Source of the DNA: G963666535 sp963666535
GTDB lineage: Bacteria > Bacillota > Clostridia > Oscillospirales > Oscillospiraceae
Length of the DNA: 64,000 bases
Assembly (NCBI GenBank): GCA_963666535.1
Contig: OY762913.1
Location: forward strand, 124,001 to 188,000
Direction: 5' to 3'
Shown: piece by piece, positions 58,960-64,000 of the stretch
Layout of the letters: each line of letters opens with the position of its first letter
Numbering within the stretch: the first letter of the stretch is position 1
Position numbers and translations under genes: made by a program
Notes under the pieces: generated by a model
What the model saw: only the letters and a program-made list of their open reading frames with translations
Told to the model about the DNA's origin: nothing
Databases searched by the model: none

Positions 58960-59075
58960 TCATTGATGTTTTAATTTGCCGCCCTGACGGAACACAGGTG
59001 CTGGAACAGCAGGAGGTTTCCGACGATTACCTCACTTTTACCAAGGAGACCGAGGAGTCAAGCACAACAGAATAG
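58956..59075 (+). CDS. Small protein coupled to the tail-like gene (39 aa)
   Basis: An ORF starting with ATG overlaps the preceding stop (ATGA) and encodes MIIDVLICRPDGTQVLEQQE and an acidic Thr/Ser/Glu-rich tail. Such short proteins follow tail genes in phages (XkdX-like position). Function is unknown. Confidence 0.6.
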   Translation: MIIDVLICRPDGTQVLEQQEVSDDYLTFTKETEESSTTE

Positions 59076-59101
59076 CAGCCGGAACTCTGCCGGCAAAACC
59101 C

Positions 59102-59135
59102 GGGGCAGCACCAAGATTGGTGCTGCCCCTTTGCT
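59102..59135 (+). terminator. Terminator of the tail-like gene pair
   Basis: GGGGCAGCACC (59102-59112) pairs with GGTGCTGCCCC (59119-59129), followed by TTTGCT. Confidence 0.8.
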
Positions 59136-59160
59136 CTGTCCCGCAGGCGCCGCAAACCTT

Positions 59161-59281
59161 ATATCAAAATTGGGCGGCGAATGGGTAAGATAACCCTTCG
59201 TGTTTTGTCCCCGGGGATCATAAGGGGGCTTGCCCCCTTATACCAAAATTGGGCGGTGGGTGGGTTAAGATAACCCTTCGT
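59161..59281. repeat. Two short direct repeats in the G/C-rich block
   Basis: ATCAAAATTGGGCGGCGAATGGGTAAGATAACCCTTCGT-like sequence at about 59162-59202 recurs at about 59241-59281 with small changes. AAGGGGGC/GCCCCCTT (59223-59239) forms a hairpin between them. Confidence 0.75.
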
Positions 59282-59512
59282 CCCCCGTCTCCAAGGGGGT
59301 TATCCAACATAGGGGGAACCGCGTTCCCCCTGTTTGGTCGTCTGGGGAGGGGGATTCGAAAGGGGGAGGGCATTCGAAACCCTCCCCCTTTTGCGTATCT
59401 TTGGTTCCTTTCTGTACGCCCAGAAAGGAACTCGCCCACAGGCGAAATTCTCCTTATGCCAAAACCGGACGGCAGGTGGGGAAGTAAAATAGGACGAGGG
59501 TTGTTCCGCCCC
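59276..59512. repeat. 237-base direct repeat, copy 1
   Basis: This copy begins CTTCGTCCCCCGT and is about 97 percent identical by eye to the copy 315 bases further on. It contains G- and C-runs and hairpins such as GGTTCCTTTCT/AGAAAGGAAC (59403-59431). Open frames in it on both strands are translations of the repeat, not genes. Confidence 0.9.
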
Positions 59513-59590
59513 CCATCCGTGCGGGGGATTCGTCCCCACACTCCCCCGCGCCCACGCACAGCGCCTGTCCCTCTAAACTCGGAACCTTTT

Positions 59591-59827
59591 CTTCGTCCCC
59601 CGTCCACAAGGGGGTTATCCAACATAGGGGGAACCGCGTTCCCCCTGTTTGGTCGTCTGGGGAGGGGGATTCGGAAGGGGGAGGGCATTCGAAACCCGCC
59701 CCCTTTCGCGTATCTTTGGTTCCTTTCTGTACGCCCAGAAAGGAACTCGCCCACAGGCAAAATTCTCCTTATGCCAAAACCGGACGGCAGGTGGGGAAGT
59801 AAAATAGGACGAGGGCTGTTCCGCCCC
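59591..59827. repeat. 237-base direct repeat, copy 2
   Basis: Second copy of the same repeat with a few substitutions (for example CTCCAAG to CACAAG and a GAAAGG to GGAAGG change). Copies have no transposase or terminal inverted repeats. A related tail, CCCGCGCCCACG to CTAAACTCGGAAC, follows each block (about 59545-59586 and 60000-60042). Confidence 0.9.
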
Positions 59828-59833
59828 CGGGCG

Positions 59834-59896
59834 GGCTCCTTTTCACGCGGCAGAAAAGGAGCCAAAATGCCGCACAAGGGGACGAATCCCCTTGTG
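59834..59896. repeat. Hairpin-rich end of the repeat block
   Basis: GGCTCCTTTT/AAAAGGAGCC (59834-59863) and CACAAGGGG/CCCCTTGTG (59873-59896) form two strong hairpins. No gene is seen between here and the S-layer gene terminator. Confidence 0.7.
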
Positions 59897-60083
59897 TATC
59901 CCCTCTTTCCATGGGTTCGGTGCAGCCCGCTCTTTCCGGCGCACTTGACCTGTGCTGTCTCTGCCCCCATCCGTACGGTGAATTCTTTCTCAAACTCCCC
60001 CGCGCCCACGAAACAGCACCTGACGTTCTAAACTCGGAACTCAGTTCCCGCCGGAGCGCGGAACCCCCGACAGACAAAAGAAA

Positions 60084-60112
60084 CCCCCCCCGCGCCTTGC
60101 GGCGCGAGGGGG
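60084..60112 (-). terminator. Terminator of the SLH-protein gene
   Basis: On the minus strand CCCCCTCGCGCC, a GCAA loop and GGCGCGGGGGGG are followed by TTTCTTTT. Located 55 bases past the stop. Confidence 0.85.
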
Positions 60113-60166
60113 TTTTCTTATCGTAACGGAAACCCGTTTTTGATAGGGTGCTAATCTTGCGATAGA

Positions 60167-62998
60167 TTAGGCATTAGTAACACTGATAACTGCCTGAGAG
60201 TCAGCAGCCGTTGTCACATAGGTGATGGTCTTTGTAGCACCAACTGTATCAGTAGAGGCAAAGGTCACACCAGTGGCAGCAGTACCGCCGGTAACACCAG
60301 TCAGCTTGACAGTATCAGTACCAGCAGTAGGGGCAGTATTCATGGTGATCGTAACAGTGATGGTCGTTCCAGACAGAGCAGTTGTAGCACTAACCGTTGC
60401 ACTGTAAGCGCCCTTGGGAGCAGCAGCAACAACACTGGTAGGAGCAGTCACAGCATAACCAGCTGCATTAGAAACGATGTAGAGAACGTCCACCACACCG
60501 GTCTTGCCAGCATAGAGTGCGCTGACATTCAACGTGCCATAGGTAGCCTTAGCCTCGCACACGCCAGCAGCAGTCAGGGTAATGGAATCTGTCGCCTGAG
60601 CATTGGGGCTCCGCAGATCAACGATCTTAGCGCTGCTGATATCCATAACAACACCGTCAACAGTGATCAAACGCTTATCGAAGGTGACGTCGATCGCCTT
60701 ATCAGTCTTCACGGCAGTGCCGTCAGTGCCCGCGCTGGTGTAGGGAGCCAAGACATAAGAGCCGTTGGACTCAGAGGTAGCATAGGTATAGAAGCCCTGA
60801 GTAAGAGGAGACTTGCTGGTGTCAACGGTGATCTTGTCACCATTCAGATACGCGGTGTAGGTGGGAATCGTGTCAGACTTGCCGGTAACACTGTTGGCCT
60901 TGGACACAGCGCCGGTAGCCGTACCACTGTTGACATACAGCATGGTATCAGTGGAAACCGTGGTAGCGATGCCATCCACCAGAATCACAGCGGTGACGAC
61001 GGCGGTAGCGTCAGTGGCGCTGTTTTTCTCAACAATGGCAACGCTGCCGGTGGGAATGCTGGAAACAGCCTGCACACCGGTCTTGACGGTCACGGTCTTG
61101 GTGGTGGTGTTGGTGTAAATGAATGCCACATCGGAAGCATAGTAGTTGCCGTAGTAGAAGTGGTTGGCAGTACCGTCATCAGTGCTGGCAAGCGTCAGCC
61201 CCTTATCACTGCTCTTAATTGATCCGCCATTTGTAAGCGCAACAACTTCCTTAACATCAGCCTGATCATTGGCAGCAATAGAAGCGACGGGGGTAGTGCC
61301 AGTGCCAAAAGGCTTCAGGGTATAAACGTCATTATCAGTATCGAGAATAGCATACAGGGTATTAGCGTTAGCAGTAATGCCATCATACTCAACGTCAACC
61401 GCAGTACCGTCGGTCAGAACGCCGCGAACCTTATTAACCAGTTCGGAGTTAGAACCTTGGCCCAGATATACCTTTGCGACATACAGGAAGTCCTTGGTCG
61501 CAGCAGCAGTAGCCTTTGCAAAGATGGCGTTTCCATAGGTATCCAGCCACACAGTGGCGGTTGTGGTATGGTTGACAGCCGCCAGCTTCACATCATCTCC
61601 GGCAACAGCGGCAACAGTGTACACAGTGCCGTCAACAGTGATATTCTTGTTGTTAGAGGTGCCAGACTCCTTCTGGAAGGCAGTGATATTACCAGTCACG
61701 GACTCGGCAGCCACGATGGAAGTCACGTTGTAAGTAGATCCGCTGTCATACACGGGCACAACCAGAACGTAATCCTTAGCAGCAAACTTAGAAGCTGCAG
61801 CAAAGCAGTCCTCATCATCCTTAATGGTGTAAGAACCGTTTACAGAGGCAGTCTTGCTGGTCAGTGTAACCTTGGTGGCAGTAACAGAAGAAACTTCAGC
61901 CAGCTCGGTCTTGATGACAACAATGTCGGTGATTACCTTGATGTTGTCCTTATCCACATACAGCTTAACAATAGTGCCGTTACCGGTCAGGTCCACAACG
62001 CCATTCACATTAGTAACAGCGGTGCCGGCCTTACCATTGATAACGGGGGTAACGCTGCCGCCGGACATGGTGAAGTCTTTAATGCCCATGTCCTTAATCT
62101 TGGCAGAGTAAGTAGAACCAGCAGCAGCAGCGGTATAAGTGTAGTCGGCCTCAGAAGCATATTTGCCGATTTCAGTCTTATAATTCCACCGGTTGCCGGG
62201 AGCACCAAACTTGTCATCAGCGGAAGACATCTTCAGTTTGGTGAAATACTGCTCGCAGAACTGCATGAACAGATCCTTATCGGCAGTGACAGTGTGATAA
62301 TCGTTGGTCGTGGTATTATCGACCTTGGTAGCCTTGGAATTGCTCACGGTCACGGTGGAGGTGCCGGAGGTCACATTGATGGCAGAACCGTTGTACTCCA
62401 CCATGGTGGCCTTCAGGGTGTTCAGAATGAACTGAGCAGCGGTGTCACGGGTGACAGTAGCGCCGGCAGAAACGGACACACCGCTATACAGGCCAGCGGA
62501 GTTAGCAACCTTGGCCACCAGCAGGGTGGAGAAGTTGCCGTTGTCCACGAACTCGATGCCGCCGTTGTAGCCCAGAGCCGACAGCAGGATGGCGGTAGAA
62601 GAAGTGCCGGTCAGAGCGCCGGAGGGATTAAAGGTAGTAGCGCTGGTGCCGTTAATGATGCCGGCGCCGTAGCAGTACTTGATGTAGGCCTCGGCATAAT
62701 GGCCCTTGATGTCTTTGAAGGGAGTGGCAACGCCGTTATACAGGGTAGCGTCGAAATTGCCGCCGTTCAGCAGGTTGGCCATCATGACGCAGAATGCGCC
62801 ACGGGTCAGCTGTGCGGTGGGGTTGTAGTTTCCGGACGTGTCGCCGCCGACAACGCCCAGTGCGGTCAGTACTTCGACCGCTTCGGTGTGGTCGATGGTC
62901 GCGTTGTCTTTAAACGCCGCGCTGGTGCCGACGATCATCATGCCGACGATCATGCCTGCAGCCAGGACCAGGGAAAGAGCTCTTTTGAGATTTCTCAT
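60167..62998 (-). CDS. S-layer-type protein with three N-terminal SLH domains (943 aa)
   Basis: A signal peptide (MRNLKRALSLVLAAGMIVG..., cleavage near residue 27) is followed by three SLH modules at about residues 28-85, 90-150 and 155-205 (FKDNATIDHTEAVEVLTALGVV, FKDIKGHYAEAYIKYCYGAG, and a third ending in TRDTAAQFILNTL). They anchor the protein to secondary cell-wall polymer. The rest, rich in Thr, Val, Ala, Ser and Asp, is of repetitive beta-sandwich character. ATG at 62998 follows AAGGAGG. The promoter is strong and codon choice looks restricted, fitting an abundant surface protein. Glycosylation by the nearby PMT enzyme is possible. Confidence 0.93.
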   Translation of the reverse strand: MRNLKRALSLVLAAGMIVGMMIVGTSAAFKDNATIDHTEAVEVLTALGVVGGDTSGNYNPTAQLTRGAFCVMMANLLNGGNFDATLYNGVATPFKDIKGHYAEAYIKYCYGAGIINGTSATTFNPSGALTGTSSTAILLSALGYNGGIEFVDNGNFSTLLVAKVANSAGLYSGVSVSAGATVTRDTAAQFILNTLKATMVEYNGSAINVTSGTSTVTVSNSKATKVDNTTTNDYHTVTADKDLFMQFCEQYFTKLKMSSADDKFGAPGNRWNYKTEIGKYASEADYTYTAAAAGSTYSAKIKDMGIKDFTMSGGSVTPVINGKAGTAVTNVNGVVDLTGNGTIVKLYVDKDNIKVITDIVVIKTELAEVSSVTATKVTLTSKTASVNGSYTIKDDEDCFAAASKFAAKDYVLVVPVYDSGSTYNVTSIVAAESVTGNITAFQKESGTSNNKNITVDGTVYTVAAVAGDDVKLAAVNHTTTATVWLDTYGNAIFAKATAAATKDFLYVAKVYLGQGSNSELVNKVRGVLTDGTAVDVEYDGITANANTLYAILDTDNDVYTLKPFGTGTTPVASIAANDQADVKEVVALTNGGSIKSSDKGLTLASTDDGTANHFYYGNYYASDVAFIYTNTTTKTVTVKTGVQAVSSIPTGSVAIVEKNSATDATAVVTAVILVDGIATTVSTDTMLYVNSGTATGAVSKANSVTGKSDTIPTYTAYLNGDKITVDTSKSPLTQGFYTYATSESNGSYVLAPYTSAGTDGTAVKTDKAIDVTFDKRLITVDGVVMDISSAKIVDLRSPNAQATDSITLTAAGVCEAKATYGTLNVSALYAGKTGVVDVLYIVSNAAGYAVTAPTSVVAAAPKGAYSATVSATTALSGTTITVTITMNTAPTAGTDTVKLTGVTGGTAATGVTFASTDTVGATKTITYVTTAADSQAVISVTNA

Positions 62999-63099
62999 GT
63001 TTGGATATTCCTCCTTATTTATTCGACAAGTGGGTGGTACTTGCCCCATACCAGATCAACCGGCATAAGGGCACTTCTCCCCCCTTGTCTTATGCACAC

Positions 63100-63128
63100 A
63101 TGATAACCCTCTCGCTTCCCCCCGTCAA
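63100..63128 (-). promoter_or_regulatory. Promoter of the SLH-protein gene
   Basis: On the minus strand TTGACG (63128-63123), 17 bases and TATCAT (63105-63100), giving a 5' leader of roughly 95 bases. The rest of the 62999-63373 gap shows nothing further that I can identify. Confidence 0.75.
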
Positions 63129-63373
63129 GCACTTGGCCCCCTTTGTAACATAACCGTAATATTCCTGATTCTCCACATCCTTGCGGCTTTTCCGTGGGCA
63201 GCCAGCCCGTCTTTTTCCCGCGGGGACGCTGATGCTGGGCGCTACCCGCTGGGGCCGCTGGTGTTGCCTTGAAGGGCTTTGGACGCTTGCTGTCCTGTCC
63301 GTTGCCATTTTGCCGCATCTGTGTTATACTTCTGGTTGTCACATTTTACCGGAAGAAACGAGGTCTTTCTGTT

Positions 63374-63613
63374 ATGAAACCTGTTTACGCCAACACCTTT
63401 GGGATTCGCAAAGCAAACAGTCCCCGCGGCGACACGCTGGAGGTGATGCTGGATGTCGGCCATAAATATATGGAAACCGCCACCACCATCACCAATAAAG
63501 GCATGGAGAACATCTCCACCCCCGGCATGGATCTGCTGGGCAGCTATGTTCTGACCTATTCCAATGCCCTGGCCCTGCGCAACCTGCTGAACCAGACCTT
63601 TCCCAACGACTGA
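63374..63613 (+). CDS. Hypothetical protein (79 aa)
   Basis: I do not recognise this protein. It begins MKPVYANTFGIRKANSPRGD, includes EVMLDVGHKYMETATTITN and ends in LALRNLLNQTFPND. There is no membrane segment or known motif. ATG at 63374 has an AGG ten bases upstream; the longer frame from 63269 lacks a site. A membrane protein gene follows 26 bases later and may be cotranscribed. Confidence 0.7.
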   Translation: MKPVYANTFGIRKANSPRGDTLEVMLDVGHKYMETATTITNKGMENISTPGMDLLGSYVLTYSNALALRNLLNQTFPND

Positions 63614-63639
63614 ACCCTTATATTATATAGGAGGCAATT

Positions 63640-64000
63640 ATGGAAAACAATGCAAGCCACCCGAAAAAGAGCGGCAATGTGCAAAAAACCCTTCTCTCCC
63701 TGCTGGTCACGCTGGTGTTCGGCCTTGTCTATTTTTATTTAGAGCTGCCCGCCATCAACCTGCACGACCGATCCTTTTACGCGTTCTTCTTTCTGTTGTC
63801 CGCCGTGTTCTGCGGCATGACCATCCTCACCTCCGGCATCTGGAAGCTGTATGGCAAGGACACGTTTTTCAAATCGGTGAAGAAAAACTGCACGCTGCCG
63901 CTGCTGATTTGTCTGGCCCTGATCCTGCTGCTGGTCATCGGCACACTGCTGTCCAGCGTCATTTTCCGCGCCGGGGCATACAGCGAGCTGCTGCCCTTCA
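63640..64000 (+). CDS. Membrane protein, 3' end beyond the window
   Basis: ATG at 63640 has AGGAGG seven bases upstream. The visible 120 residues begin MENNASHPKKSGNVQKTLLS and contain three membrane segments (about residues 18-36, 45-68 and 85-106), typical of the N-terminal part of a larger membrane protein. I cannot name the family. The gene is truncated only by the window edge. Confidence 0.75.
   Translation, partial: MENNASHPKKSGNVQKTLLSLLVTLVFGLVYFYLELPAINLHDRSFYAFFFLLSAVFCGMTILTSGIWKLYGKDTFFKSVKKNCTLPLLICLALILLLVIGTLLSSVIFRAGAYSELLPF

Noticed and set aside
58384..59075. Diversity-generating retroelement target
   Set aside because: The Tyr/Asn/Ser-rich tail-like protein suggested this, but no reverse transcriptase or template repeat is in the window.
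59218..60031. Long frames on both strands in the G/C-rich block
   Set aside because: They translate the same duplicated DNA on each strand; Pro/Arg/Gly-rich sequence arises from the repeats.
59161..60044. CRISPR array
   Set aside because: There are only two long, unequal copies, not short repeats with regular spacers, and no cas gene.
61457..63103. 548-codon plus-strand frame opposite the SLH protein gene
   Set aside because: Shadow of the repetitive, codon-biased SLH gene.

Overview
The window looks like a chromosomal segment of a strictly anaerobic, Gram-positive-type member of the Clostridia, probably close to the Oscillospiraceae. The evidence is a moderately high GC content by eye, a pyruvate:ferredoxin oxidoreductase, an oxygen-independent class III ribonucleotide reductase, RNase J, an LCP cell-wall enzyme, strong AGGAGG-type ribosome-binding sites, a bacillus/clostridium-type tilS-hprT-ftsH locus and a short eukaryote/archaeal-type ProRS. 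The family assignment is inference; no rRNA or tRNA gene is present to confirm it.

Layout. 1-3.9 kb: a TilS-HPRT fusion and FtsH. 4-8.1 kb: a small membrane protein and nifJ (minus). 8.3-12.4 kb: yifB, thiI and cinA (plus). 12.5-14.4 kb: a GntR/YtrA-type regulator with an ABC exporter pair (minus) behind a promoter with a nested inverted repeat. 14.5-17.7 kb: a 44-aa peptide gene, a lysine riboswitch driving an NhaC-family carrier, and a D-2-hydroxyacid dehydrogenase. 17.8-19.4 kb: nifS-iscU (minus). 19.5-21.7 kb: a Tyr-rich leader peptide with a terminator, then DAHP synthase and prephenate dehydrogenase. 21.7-23.7 kb: proS and a membrane protein (minus). 23.8-27.2 kb: a molybdenum/tungsten-cofactor-like riboswitch and a FecCD-type ABC importer, which I therefore predict to import molybdate or tungstate. 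27.2-28.2 kb: an LCP protein. 28.4-44.7 kb: one minus-strand S10-spc-alpha ribosomal operon (rpsJ to rplQ) with secY, adk, map, a KOW protein, infA and rpoA. 44.7-48.3 kb: a gene remnant, then nrdD, a separate glycyl-radical mini-gene and nrdG. 48.4-58.2 kb: a ZIP transporter, a WYL regulator, a sugar nucleotidyltransferase/mutase-like fusion, RNase J, rpiB, a PHP phosphatase and a PMT-type glycosyltransferase. 58.4-60.1 kb: an orphan phage-tail-like gene pair and a G/C-rich repeat block. 60.2-63.0 kb: a large S-layer-type SLH protein. 63.4-64.0 kb: two uncharacterised genes, the last cut by the window end.

Most of the window is housekeeping. The most interesting parts are regulatory RNA and gene architecture. 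Three amino-acid or cofactor sensing leaders (lysine, tyrosine, Moco/Tuco) lie within 10 kb. The S10 operon has an attenuator-like leader. NrdD is split so that its glycyl radical is on a separate 52-aa protein with its own ribosome-binding site. TilS is fused in frame to HPRT. Ribosomal protein S3 has an Asn/Gly-rich tail. A repeat family occurs at several intergenic sites. No CRISPR array, transposase, tRNA or rRNA gene was seen.
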